A stretch of 64,000 nucleotides of DNA from Blautia sp. MSJ-9 (lineage in GTDB: Bacteria; Bacillota; Clostridia; Lachnospirales; Lachnospiraceae). Where the stretch lies: assembly GCF_018919065.1 (NCBI RefSeq), contig NZ_JAHLQG010000012.1, positions 1-64,000 of the forward strand, given 5' to 3'. Positions 53,837-62,738 of this stretch are shown in pieces; position 1 is the first letter of the stretch; each line of letters begins with the position of its first letter. The notes below the pieces were generated by a model. The model was not told where the DNA came from. It did no database searches and was given only the letters and a program-made list of their open reading frames with translations. The translations under genes were made by a program, and so were the position numbers.

Positions 53837-54979
53837 TTATAATTCTTTGTCTGATTTTGTGGGAGAATTTCCCACATGTCGTCTCCACTGTTCAGGAATA
53901 TGTGCATATTCAGACTCTTCCCAATTTAAGATTTCATCAGATTCTCCCTGTACAGTTCCGGTTTCTTTCTTTTTCTCCACTGGAACTTCCGGCTTCTCTG
54001 AAACAGACTCAGAAGAGTTATTCCCAGGCTGTACTTCTGCCTCAGGAATACTATCCTGCGCTTCGTTTTCTTTTTCCTGCTGATTCTCTATCAGTGCTTT
54101 TCTTCTTCGTATACGTATAGCTGCTCTTTTCTGTGCCATCACTCCACGTACAATCACTGTTGGTGTGTAAATTATAAACAAAGCAGCTGATATTACCAGC
54201 GAAACTCCAATCCTCGTTCCTGGAATATAAAGCTTATCTGTCCTGAGCCATTCAAAGAAAAATCTCCCAAGCCCGTATCCTGCCAGGTAGATCATAAACA
54301 ACTCGCCGTCGTATTTCTTCTTTCTGCGAAGCGCCAGCAGAATCAATAAAAGGATCAGACACCACAAACTTTCATAAAGGAACACAGGCTGAACCTGAAT
54401 ATAGGAAATTCCATTGATCGTCAACAGATTATCCCGCATATTTCCGGAAACCTCTCCAGAGCGCACTGCTGAAATTGGAATCTGTATTGCCCAGGGCAGA
54501 TCTGCATATTCTCCAAAAGATTCTCTGTTAAAGAAATTTCCCCAGCGTCCAATGATCTGTCCCAAAAGTATTCCAAGACTTACAGTATCTGCCATCTTCC
54601 AGAAGTTCATCTTGGCAATCCTGCAAAATACTGCTGCAGCGAGAAATCCCGCCAGCAGACCGCCATAAAAAGTATACCCGCCATTTCTAAAATCCAGAAT
54701 TCCGCTGAAATTTCCTCTGTAAAGTTCCCATGAAAATACTACATAAAACAGTCTGGAACCCACAACTGAAGCCAGCAGCGAAATGATCATCATATCAAGA
54801 TATTTATTCTGATCCTCACCATTTCGCTTTGCTTCCAGTGTCACCAGCCCTATTCCCAGAAGTGCACCTATTGCGATCAATACACCATATATGGTAAATT
54901 CCATCCCAAATATCTGAAATGACCGGGGCACATAAGATAAAACCAGATTAAGTCCTGGAAAACGTATCGACATTTCCAT
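53837..54979 (-). CDS. lgt: Prolipoprotein diacylglyceryl transferase
   Basis: 380 residues, about seven helices. YTFYGGLLAGF, the signature GQIIGRWGNFFNRESFG (Arg and Asn essential in the family), PVFLYESLWCL and YGLGRFFFEWLRTDKL are present. It adds diacylglycerol to the lipobox Cys of lipoproteins such as the one at 15.2 kb. The C-terminal 90 residues (basic, then Glu/Ser-rich) are an extra tail not needed by the family. It is 14 bases after ychF. Confidence 0.93.
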   Translation of the reverse strand: MEMSIRFPGLNLVLSYVPRSFQIFGMEFTIYGVLIAIGALLGIGLVTLEAKRNGEDQNKYLDMMIISLLASVVGSRLFYVVFSWELYRGNFSGILDFRNGGYTFYGGLLAGFLAAAVFCRIAKMNFWKMADTVSLGILLGQIIGRWGNFFNRESFGEYADLPWAIQIPISAVRSGEVSGNMRDNLLTINGISYIQVQPVFLYESLWCLILLLILLALRRKKKYDGELFMIYLAGYGLGRFFFEWLRTDKLYIPGTRIGVSLVISAALFIIYTPTVIVRGVMAQKRAAIRIRRRKALIENQQEKENEAQDSIPEAEVQPGNNSSESVSEKPEVPVEKKKETGTVQGESDEILNWEESEYAHIPEQWRRHVGNSPTKSDKEL

Positions 54980-54993
54980 ATATCACCTGTTTA

Positions 54994-56091
54994 TCATACA
55001 TTGAATCTGAATAAAATTACATCTCCATCCTGTACAATGTATTCTTTACCTTCCATTCTTACAAGACCTTTCTCTCTGGCACCTGCATAGGAACCGCAGT
55101 CCAGAAGATCCTGATAGTTAACAACTTCTGCTTTGATAAATCCTCTCTCAAAATCTGTATGGATCTTGCCGGCTGCCTGCGGAGCTTTTGTTCCAATCTT
55201 GATAGTCCATGCTCTTGTCTCATCTTCGCCAGATGTCAGGAAACTCATCAGGCCAAGGAGATGGTAGCTTGCTTTTACCAGTTTCTCAAGTCCGGATTCT
55301 TTAAGTCCCAGATCCTCAAGGAACATCTTCTTCTCATCATCATCCAGTTCAGAGATCTCTTCCTCGATCTCTGCGCAGATTACGAAGATCTCACTGTTCT
55401 GCTCTGCTGCATATTTGCGTACTGCCTGTACATGTGCATTGCTTGCACCATCATCTGCCAGATCATCTTCAGCAACATTTGCAGCATAGATCACTGGTTT
55501 CCATGTAAGCAGATTGTAAGTAGTCATCCATGCTTCTTCGTCCTCGTTCTCCAGTTCCATTGTGATCGCCATCTTGCCGTCTTCGAGATGTGCTTTTACT
55601 TTCTGGAGGAAGTCAAGTTCCTTGGCAGCTTCTTTGTCCATACGTGCTGTTTTTGTCACTTTTGCAATTCTTCTCTCAAGAATCTCAAGATCAGAGAATA
55701 CAAGTTCCAGATTAATTGTCTCAATATCACGAAGAGGATCAATGCTTCCGTCTACATGGATAACATTGGAATCCTCGAAGCAGCGTACTACATGAACAAT
55801 GGCATCTACTTCACGAATATTTGCAAGGAACTGGTTTCCAAGTCCCTCACCTTTGGATGCACCCTTTACAAGCCCTGCGATATCTACGAATTCGATGACT
55901 GCAGGTGTCACTTTCTTAGAATGATAGAAATCTCCGAGAAGTTTCAGTCTCTCGTCCGGTACAGTAACAACACCCACGTTCGGGTCAATGGTACAGAACG
56001 GATAATTTGCTGATTCTGCTCCTGCTTTTGTTAATGAATTAAATAATGTACTCTTTCCAACGTTTGGTAATCCAACTATTCCAAGTTTCAT
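54994..56091 (-). CDS. ychF: Ribosome-binding ATPase YchF
   Basis: 365 residues. G1 [34 protein letters not shown] and an altered G4 that favours ATP over GTP are as in YchF/OLA1. A C-terminal TGS-type domain ends in [18 protein letters not shown]. It binds ribosomes and acts in stress control. It has its own promoter. Confidence 0.95.
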   Translation of the reverse strand: MKLGIVGLPNVGKSTLFNSLTKAGAESANYPFCTIDPNVGVVTVPDERLKLLGDFYHSKKVTPAVIEFVDIAGLVKGASKGEGLGNQFLANIREVDAIVHVVRCFEDSNVIHVDGSIDPLRDIETINLELVFSDLEILERRIAKVTKTARMDKEAAKELDFLQKVKAHLEDGKMAITMELENEDEEAWMTTYNLLTWKPVIYAANVAEDDLADDGASNAHVQAVRKYAAEQNSEIFVICAEIEEEISELDDDEKKMFLEDLGLKESGLEKLVKASYHLLGLMSFLTSGEDETRAWTIKIGTKAPQAAGKIHTDFERGFIKAEVVNYQDLLDCGSYAGAREKGLVRMEGKEYIVQDGDVILFRFNV

Positions 56092-56224
56092 CTCTCTTTT
56101 ATATCTCCTTTAAATGTATTGATTTTACGGTATTTCCAGATATTTTTTAATATCAGGCGGGCCATTTTACGGACCATTCCTGTCAGTGGACTGAGCAGTG
56201 ATCCTTTTCTAAAATACTTTCATT

Positions 56225-56253
56225 ATTTTATCATAACCATTTGTGATGTGCAA
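56225..56253 (-). promoter_or_regulatory. Promoter of ychF-lgt
   Basis: TTGCAC (56253-56248) and TAAAAT (56230-56225) with a 17-base spacer. Confidence 0.6.
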
Positions 56254-56307
56254 GGTTGCTGTTTTCTGTCTATATGCTGCTATAACATTAACTGTTACTA
56301 CCACCAT

Positions 56308-56383
56308 CCCGCAAGGTGTTTTTGCATGTATATGCCAAAGTCCCGAGATATCCAATGCGAATTTATGCGATCAGCATAAATTC
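56308..56383. repeat. Short relative of the palindromic repeat
   Basis: CCCGCAAGGTGTTTTTGCA and TGCCAAAGTCCCGAGATAT (56308-56352) resemble the opening hairpin of copies A and B, including the GAGA(C/T)AT that follows it. In place of the long palindrome there is a perfect ten-base hairpin, GAATTTATGC/GCATAAATTC (56359-56383). Confidence 0.5.
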
Positions 56384-56428
56384 TGTATATCACAAAACAT
56401 ATTATAGTGAATTGAGTAAACATAGCTA

Positions 56429-57181
56429 TTAGTCTCTCGACATAATCATCAGCAAAGTTCCCTTATCATAAATAATCTTTGCAGATTCACTGCTGATCTC
56501 ATTGCTTACAGTCAGACCACTGTCTGCCACTGTTAGATGATAGTTACTGAGAGGATATTTAAATCCTTCAAGAGTCAGACCAGTCACATCTCCTCCCAGC
56601 TGAAAAAATGACACATACTTTCCAAACTGCTCGGACTTTCGAAGGACTGTCCCACTGGAAACCAGTTTCATATAATTATAACTATCCACCAATGTCACAG
56701 ATGCGCCCTGCTTCTGAGCCAGAACAAGAAGCCCGAAGTTCGCCATCAGATGATCTACTCTTTTTCCGGTCACACCCAGAATTGCAATCTCCTTTGCCCC
56801 GGTCCGAATGGCATAGTTCATAGCAGACTGCGTATCTGAATCATCTTTTTCCGGTCTCAGTCGTATAATCTCTACTTCTTTTTTCTCTTCTCCGGTTTGT
56901 TTCTGTACTTTCCAGTTTGTCATTCCTCCATAAGGAATCTCACTGTTTGTCTTTATCCCTGCAGGAACCTCCAGAAATTCTTTTCCTTCTTCTGACAGGC
57001 TGTCAAAATCTCCGATCACCACATCCGGCAGGATCTGCTGTTCCAGAAAAAACTCCAGTCCTCTGTCTGCCGCGATCAGACGTATCTTTTCTTTTCCCGC
57101 TTTCTCTGCATTCTTTTTCAAAAAATCGAGGGCAAAATCACTCTGGATATCGCCCCCGCTTACAATTACTGTATCTATCAT
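56429..57181 (-). CDS. thiN: Thiamine diphosphokinase
   Basis: 250 residues. IAADRGLEFFLEQQILPDVVIGDFDSL is the signature of thiamine pyrophosphokinase; PEKDDSDTQSAMNYAI and ILGVTGKRVDHLMANFGLL are further blocks. It makes thiamine diphosphate from thiamine and ATP. It is commonly next to rpe and rsgA in Firmicutes, as here (8-base gap to rpe). Confidence 0.93.
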   Translation of the reverse strand: MIDTVIVSGGDIQSDFALDFLKKNAEKAGKEKIRLIAADRGLEFFLEQQILPDVVIGDFDSLSEEGKEFLEVPAGIKTNSEIPYGGMTNWKVQKQTGEEKKEVEIIRLRPEKDDSDTQSAMNYAIRTGAKEIAILGVTGKRVDHLMANFGLLVLAQKQGASVTLVDSYNYMKLVSSGTVLRKSEQFGKYVSFFQLGGDVTGLTLEGFKYPLSNYHLTVADSGLTVSNEISSESAKIIYDKGTLLMIMSRD

Positions 57182-57189
57182 GCTGTTCC

Positions 57190-57861
57190 TCAGTCAATTT
57201 TTTGTATAATTTCGTCCATCTTCGCTCTGGCATGTCTTACATTTGCTTCCAAATCTCCGTTGAACACATAAGAACCGGCCACCAGCAGATTTGCACCTGC
57301 TGTCATTACTGTCTCCATTGTCTCATCATTGATTCCACCATCTACCTGAACATCTACATTCAGATTCTCAGCTTCAATCAGTTCACGTACTTCTCTGATC
57401 TTCTCTGTACATTCATCCATATACTTCTGTCCGCCGAATCCCGGCTGTACAGTCATGATCAGAACCATGTCCACATCCTCCAGCATATGGCTGATATCAT
57501 TTACCGGTGTCGCAGGTTTAATGGAAATGCCCACTTTTACTCCTGCCTCACGGATCTGCTCGATCGTTCTCTCAATATCCTCACATGCTTCTGCATGAAC
57601 AGTAATAGAATCAGCACCGCATGCAACGAAATCTCTGATATATCTCTCCGGCTCAGTTACCATAAGATGCACATCAAAGAACAGCTTTGATTCCTTTCGA
57701 ATAGATTTGATCACTGGCATTCCAAAAGAAATACTCGGCACAAAGTCACCGTCCATGACATCAATATGGAGCCATTCGACTCCCTCTTTCTCAAGAGTTT
57801 TGATCTGTTCGCCCAAACGATTAAAATCTGCCGACAAAATAGAAGGGCACAACTGATACAT
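57190..57861 (-). CDS. rpe: Ribulose-phosphate 3-epimerase
   Basis: 223 residues, TIM barrel. LCPSILSADFNRLGEQI, HIDVMDGDFVPSISFG, FDVHLMVTEPERYI, MTVQPGFGGQKYM and VDGGINDETM contain the metal-site His/Asp residues. Pentose phosphate pathway. Gaps to both neighbours are under ten bases. Confidence 0.96.
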   Translation of the reverse strand: MYQLCPSILSADFNRLGEQIKTLEKEGVEWLHIDVMDGDFVPSISFGMPVIKSIRKESKLFFDVHLMVTEPERYIRDFVACGADSITVHAEACEDIERTIEQIREAGVKVGISIKPATPVNDISHMLEDVDMVLIMTVQPGFGGQKYMDECTEKIREVRELIEAENLNVDVQVDGGINDETMETVMTAGANLLVAGSYVFNGDLEANVRHARAKMDEIIQKID

Positions 57862-57863
57862 AA

Positions 57864-58742
57864 TTAGAATCTCCTTTTCTCTTTCAATTCATTATAAAGT
57901 CCTAAATAATCTTCATATCGAAGCTGGCTGATCTTATGCTCTGCCAAAGCTTCCTTTACGCCGCAGTCCGGTTCATGGATATGTCTGCATCCCTGAAACC
58001 TGCACTGATCTTCATACTCACGAAATTCCGGAAAATAATCTTTCAGTTCCTGCTCTTCAATATCTGTCAGATATAAAGAAGAAAATCCCGGGGTATCCAT
58101 CAGATAAGTATCATGTCCCACTGGTATCACCTGTGAATGACGGGTGGTATGTTTTCCACGTTTCAGTTTCTTACTTATCTCTCCTGTTTCCATCTGTACA
58201 TTTTCCTGCAGTGCATTGGTGATTGAAGATTTTCCCACACCCGAGGGACCGGCAACTACTGTTGTCTTTCCCTTAAGGATCTCACGGATCTCATCTAATC
58301 CATCCCCGTTAAAGGTGCTGGAAAAGATTACATGATATCCGCAGCTCTTATAAGTTTCATATAAGAGTTCCAGTTCTTCCTGTGTTGCAAGATCCTTCTT
58401 ATTAAAGCATATAACTGCCGGAACATTCTCCTTTTCCATCATGATCAGAAATCTGTCCAACAGCATAAAATTTGGTTTTGGATTCTCCATCGCAAAAATC
58501 ACAAAAGCCTGATCTACATTGGCAACCGCCGGACGGATCAGCGAATTCTTTCTGGGAAGGATGGCAGTCACACTGCCCTCCTTCTCCTGTGCATCCAAAA
58601 CTTCAATCTCTACATTATCCCCTACAAGAGGTTTCTGTTTATCTTTTCTGAATATTCCTTTGGCTTTGCATTCATAAATCTCATCATTCTCTGCGTAAAT
58701 ATAATAAAATCCTGCAATGCCTTTAATAATCTTTCCCTGCAT
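57864..58742 (-). CDS. rsgA: Small ribosomal subunit GTPase RsgA
   Basis: 292 residues. OB fold, then the circularly permuted GTPase: NKKDL (G4) comes before GPSGVGKSSITN (G1) and DTPGFSSL (G3). A C-terminal zinc knuckle (CRFQGCRHIHEPDC) is complete. It helps late 30S maturation. It follows the kinase gene by 3 bases. Confidence 0.95.
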   Translation of the reverse strand: MQGKIIKGIAGFYYIYAENDEIYECKAKGIFRKDKQKPLVGDNVEIEVLDAQEKEGSVTAILPRKNSLIRPAVANVDQAFVIFAMENPKPNFMLLDRFLIMMEKENVPAVICFNKKDLATQEELELLYETYKSCGYHVIFSSTFNGDGLDEIREILKGKTTVVAGPSGVGKSSITNALQENVQMETGEISKKLKRGKHTTRHSQVIPVGHDTYLMDTPGFSSLYLTDIEEQELKDYFPEFREYEDQCRFQGCRHIHEPDCGVKEALAEHKISQLRYEDYLGLYNELKEKRRF

Positions 58743-58745
58743 GAA

Positions 58746-60953
58746 TTACTCTACCTTGGCAAATGTAATGGAGTAATTTCCAAGTTCCTGATAAACTCCG
58801 TTGACCTGCTCGGATAAATACAGAGTTCCTTCACTGATTCCAGGTGCTCCTGTGATATCCAGATCGTAAGGGAACTGTAATACCTGATTCTCCAGAACAA
58901 CTGACGCTGTCGGTGTTCCATTTACATTCTGAACCAGTTCCAGACGTACCGGACCTCCTGTATATCCTGTCGGAGTATTCAGAGTCTGTGTACATTTCCA
59001 GACTTCTCCTGCTGCTACAGCTGCACTGTTATCTGTGGATGTATTATCTGCCGTCTGTGCTGCACTGTCTGTTGTGCTGCCTGCTGTATTTGCAGTATCC
59101 GTACTCTGCACAGATGCAGGGTCCTGATCTCCTGTACTTACAGTAATTACCACATTAACCGTATCCGGGTCCTCCCAGTTTCCTGCTTCTGGTTCCTGAG
59201 AGATTACTTCTCCTGCTGCCACCTCTGTGCTCATTTCCTCTTTTACTTCTACATTGAGGAATTTACCAAAAGTAGTAATCGCATCATTCTTTGTCATTCC
59301 CACAACACTTGGAACTTCTACACTGTCACCATAGTCAACGCCACGGCTGACAACCAATGTAATGGTATCTCCGGCTGAAACAGATGCACCTGCATCCGGA
59401 GTTGTAGAATATGCATATCCAGGATCAACGATCGGAGTACCGTCATCGTTTAATTCACTGTATTCTTTCTGAACAGTAACATTTAATCCCATATCTTCCA
59501 GTGTCTGCTGTGCATCCACACCTGTCTGTCCGTCTACATCCGGAACTGTAATCTGCTGAGCACCTTTACTGATATAGTATTTAATTGTTGTATATTGTTC
59601 AACCTTGCTTCCCTGTGGAATATCCTGAGAAGAAATGGTTCCCTTTGCCTGAGTGGAGGCTTCCTCACCCATTGGCTGAATACCAAGTTTCATGTCTTTT
59701 GTGATATTCTTTGCCTCATCCTCCGTTTTTCCTAACAGATTCGGTACAGTTACCATTCCATCATCATCTGTTTCTGCTGTATCTGTAGTTTCTGTTTTGG
59801 TCTTTGTTTCACTGTTACCGCCGATCAGTCCAGATGCCTTACCTGCAACCAGAATAATTGCAACTAAAATCACAACTCCAAGAAGCAGCATCGCAATAGT
59901 CAGTCCATGACCGCCTTTTTTCTTTGTTTTCTCAGGTTTTGCCGTTTTCTTTCTGCGAGGCTTCTCTTCTGGCTCATCATCATAATCCGTTTCATTGATC
60001 TCATCTTCCAGAGCCTCCGGTTCTGACTTGGAAATCTGTTTCGGTACATGCTTGATCTCGCCAAGTTCCTCATCTGAGATCACAACTGTCTTTGCCTCAT
60101 TATCTACAGAAGTCAGTGTTACGAAATCACCCTGCGGATCGATCAGAGAATGCTTCAGATCTGCAATTACATCTTCCATATTCTGGTAACGACGATCTAC
60201 ACTCTTCTGTGTACATTTCAGGATGATCTGCTCCAGACTGTGCGGCAGGTCCTCTGCATACACGCTTGGCGGAACCATCTCTTCTTGAAGATGCTTGATA
60301 GCGATAGCTACTGTTGTGTCACCATCAAACGGAACCTTTCCAGTGACCATCTCATACAGTGTGATACCAAGTGAATAAATATCACTCTTCTCATCACTGT
60401 ATCCTCCACGTACCTGCTCCGGAGAACTGTAATGAACAGATCCCATCACATTAGAACTTATGGTATTGGAAGAAGCAGCTCTTGCAATACCAAAATCTGT
60501 AACTTTAACCTTTCCATCCATGGAAATAATAATATTCTGAGGCTTTACATCACGGTGTACAATTCCGTGGCTGTGTGCTGCCTCCAGTCCCATAGATACC
60601 TGGATTGCAATACTTGTAGCTTCTTTTACTGACAGTCTGCCTTTCTTAGAGATATACTCCTTAAGAGTAATTCCTTCGATCAGTTCCATCACAATGTAGT
60701 AGACTCCATTGTCATCTCCTACATCAAATACATTTACAATATTGGGATGAGTCAGAACTGCTGCTGCCTGAGCTTCACTTCTGAACTTGCGGATAAACGT
60801 TGTATCCTCCCGAAATTCCGGCTTAAGAACTTTTACAGCAACAAACCGATTCAGCTTATGGTCTTTTGCCTTGTATACGTCCGCCATTCCGCCGGTACCT
60901 ATTTTTCCTAATATCTCATAGCGCTCAGCTATGATCATTCCCGTCTTTAACAT
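58746..60953 (-). CDS. prkC: PASTA-domain Ser/Thr kinase (PrkC/StkP type)
   Basis: 735 residues. Kinase domain (about 12-270) with GTGGMADVYKA, VAVKVLK, HRDVKPQNI and DFGIARA; an acidic then basic juxtamembrane part; one helix at about 352-372 (LTIAMLLLGVVILVAIILV). Three PASTA domains follow (starting VTVPNLLG, ITVPDVDG and VEVPSVVG). After a Thr/Ser linker comes a beta-rich C-terminal domain of about 85 residues found only in some members. It senses muropeptides or lipid II and controls wall growth and dormancy exit. It overlaps its phosphatase gene by 7 bases. Confidence 0.93.
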   Translation of the reverse strand: MLKTGMIIAERYEILGKIGTGGMADVYKAKDHKLNRFVAVKVLKPEFREDTTFIRKFRSEAQAAAVLTHPNIVNVFDVGDDNGVYYIVMELIEGITLKEYISKKGRLSVKEATSIAIQVSMGLEAAHSHGIVHRDVKPQNIIISMDGKVKVTDFGIARAASSNTISSNVMGSVHYSSPEQVRGGYSDEKSDIYSLGITLYEMVTGKVPFDGDTTVAIAIKHLQEEMVPPSVYAEDLPHSLEQIILKCTQKSVDRRYQNMEDVIADLKHSLIDPQGDFVTLTSVDNEAKTVVISDEELGEIKHVPKQISKSEPEALEDEINETDYDDEPEEKPRRKKTAKPEKTKKKGGHGLTIAMLLLGVVILVAIILVAGKASGLIGGNSETKTKTETTDTAETDDDGMVTVPNLLGKTEDEAKNITKDMKLGIQPMGEEASTQAKGTISSQDIPQGSKVEQYTTIKYYISKGAQQITVPDVDGQTGVDAQQTLEDMGLNVTVQKEYSELNDDGTPIVDPGYAYSTTPDAGASVSAGDTITLVVSRGVDYGDSVEVPSVVGMTKNDAITTFGKFLNVEVKEEMSTEVAAGEVISQEPEAGNWEDPDTVNVVITVSTGDQDPASVQSTDTANTAGSTTDSAAQTADNTSTDNSAAVAAGEVWKCTQTLNTPTGYTGGPVRLELVQNVNGTPTASVVLENQVLQFPYDLDITGAPGISEGTLYLSEQVNGVYQELGNYSITFAKVE

Positions 60954-61693
60954 GCTTTCACCTCATTTGCGAATGGTTCTATCAATACAATTGCAATATT
61001 GTCCTTGCCGCCGTTGCGGTTTGCTTCTCTGATAAGTATTCTGCCCTTTTCGTCCAGATCTGTATCAGTGTCAGTAATGATTTCCTGCAGTTGGCTGTCC
61101 TCAACCATATTGCTGAGACCATCTGAACACATCAGAACCACATCTCCTGGTTCCAATTTCAGGTCAAAGAAGTCAATATCTACTGTTCTCTCCGCTCCGA
61201 GCGCTCTTGTGATGATATTTTTCTTCGGATGTCTTCTTGCCTGTTCAGGGTCAAGTTCTCCCATCCTTACCATCTCCTGCACTAATGAGTGATCCTTTGT
61301 TATCTGCTGAATCTGTTCTCCAATTACATAAAGTCTGCTGTCACCTACATTTGCCACATAAGCGTAATGTCCCACGATCGTAGCTGCTACCATCGTAGTT
61401 CCCATTCCTCTCAGTTTCTCATCCTGCTGTGCCTGGGTAAGAATCTCGGTATTCACACATTCAATGGCATGACGGATTACTTTGACAGGATTAAAATCTG
61501 CATCCTGGCGGATTTCTTCCACCATGGATGTAACAGCATGAGATGATGCATAATCTCCGGCGTTATGTCCGCCCATTCCGTCAGCAACAACAAACAGATT
61601 CGGAAGATTTCCAACCGGGTCTGCAGATGCGAACACATAATCCTGATTCATTTTTCGCTTCTGCCCGACATCAGTAGCTGAATATACCCTCAT
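60947..61693 (-). CDS. prpC: PP2C-family Ser/Thr phosphatase
   Basis: 248 residues. Metal-site motifs RKMNQDYVF, VVADGMGGHNAG, VGDSRLYVI, LMCSDGLSNMV and GGKDNIAIVLI are all intact. It reverses the action of the kinase encoded next to it. Classic Stp/PrpC pair. Confidence 0.94.
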   Translation of the reverse strand: MRVYSATDVGQKRKMNQDYVFASADPVGNLPNLFVVADGMGGHNAGDYASSHAVTSMVEEIRQDADFNPVKVIRHAIECVNTEILTQAQQDEKLRGMGTTMVAATIVGHYAYVANVGDSRLYVIGEQIQQITKDHSLVQEMVRMGELDPEQARRHPKKNIITRALGAERTVDIDFFDLKLEPGDVVLMCSDGLSNMVEDSQLQEIITDTDTDLDEKGRILIREANRNGGKDNIAIVLIEPFANEVKAC

Positions 61694-61694
61694 G

Positions 61695-62735
61695 TCAATT
61701 CTCGCTTTCTGTTTTTTCCATATAACTTTTTCTTAGCTGTCCACAGGCACCATCTATATCGCTGCCCATTTCCCTTCTAATAGTAACATTAATTCCACAT
61801 TTTTCAAGTTTTATTTTGAAATTCTCCACTGCCTGCCTTGTGGATCTCACATAGGAACGCTCCTTGATCGGGTTTACCGGAATCAGATTTACGTGGCAGT
61901 TAATGTCCCTGATCCTGCCGGAAAGCTCTCTGGCATCTTCATCACTGTCATTCACTCCGGCAACCAGACTGTATTCAAATGTGATCCTGCGCCCCGTTTC
62001 TTCAAAATAATGGCGGCACGCTTCCAGAACCTCGTCCATGCTGTATCTGTTCGCAATCGGCATCAGTTCCCGGCGTTTCACATCATTCGGTGCATGAAGA
62101 GAAAGAGCCAGTGTCATCTGAAGCTTTTCTTTTGCAAGGTCATAGATCTTCGGTACAAGCCCACAGGTAGATACCGTCAGATTTCTCTGGCTGATATGGA
62201 GCCCGCCATCCTCTGTCAGAATATGTATGAATCTCAGCAGATTTTCATAATTATCCAGAGGTTCTCCGGTTCCCATCACTACCACATTGGATACTCTCTC
62301 TCCTGTCATAGCCTGTATTCTGTAGATCTGATCCAGCATCTCCGACGGCAGCAGACACCTGGTCAATCCGCCGATCGTAGATGCACAGAATCTGCATCCC
62401 ATGCGGCATCCAACCTGTGAGGAAATACAGACGGAATTTCCATGCTTGTATCTCATAAGAACACTTTCGATCACATTTCCATCACTGAGACGGAAAAGAT
62501 ACTTCTGTGTCCCATCAATCTTAGAAGTCTGTACATCCACCATCTCTAATGCAGTGATCGGATATTCCTTTAACTTCTCCCTCAATCCTTTGGAAAGATT
62601 TGTCATCTCGTCATAGGAAGTAACAAGGTGTTCATGCAGCCAGCTGTATATCTGTTTTGCACGAAATGGCTTGTCCCCCAGAGAGGTCATCAGTTCTTTT
62701 AATTCATCGATTGTCATTGACTTAATATCTGTCAT
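61695..62735 (-). CDS. rlmN: 23S rRNA (adenine-2503-C2)-methyltransferase
   Basis: 346 residues. Radical SAM cysteines in GCRMGCRFCAST, VVMGTGEPLDNY, LALSLHAPND and the late GSDIDGACGQL with the second catalytic Cys, as in RlmN (and Cfr). The N-terminal helical domain (KPFRAKQIYSWLHE) favours RlmN. One base separates it from the phosphatase. Confidence 0.95.
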   Translation of the reverse strand: MTDIKSMTIDELKELMTSLGDKPFRAKQIYSWLHEHLVTSYDEMTNLSKGLREKLKEYPITALEMVDVQTSKIDGTQKYLFRLSDGNVIESVLMRYKHGNSVCISSQVGCRMGCRFCASTIGGLTRCLLPSEMLDQIYRIQAMTGERVSNVVVMGTGEPLDNYENLLRFIHILTEDGGLHISQRNLTVSTCGLVPKIYDLAKEKLQMTLALSLHAPNDVKRRELMPIANRYSMDEVLEACRHYFEETGRRITFEYSLVAGVNDSDEDARELSGRIRDINCHVNLIPVNPIKERSYVRSTRQAVENFKIKLEKCGINVTIRREMGSDIDGACGQLRKSYMEKTESEN

Positions 62736-62738
62736 TAT

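Larger units (their letters stand above)
56092..56428. other. Intergenic region between thiN and ychF
   Basis: About 340 bases without a gene. They hold the ychF promoter (56225-56253) with a leader of some 130 bases and, beyond it, a diverged relative of the small hairpin that opens the two long palindromic repeats. I see no RNA gene. Confidence 0.6.
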
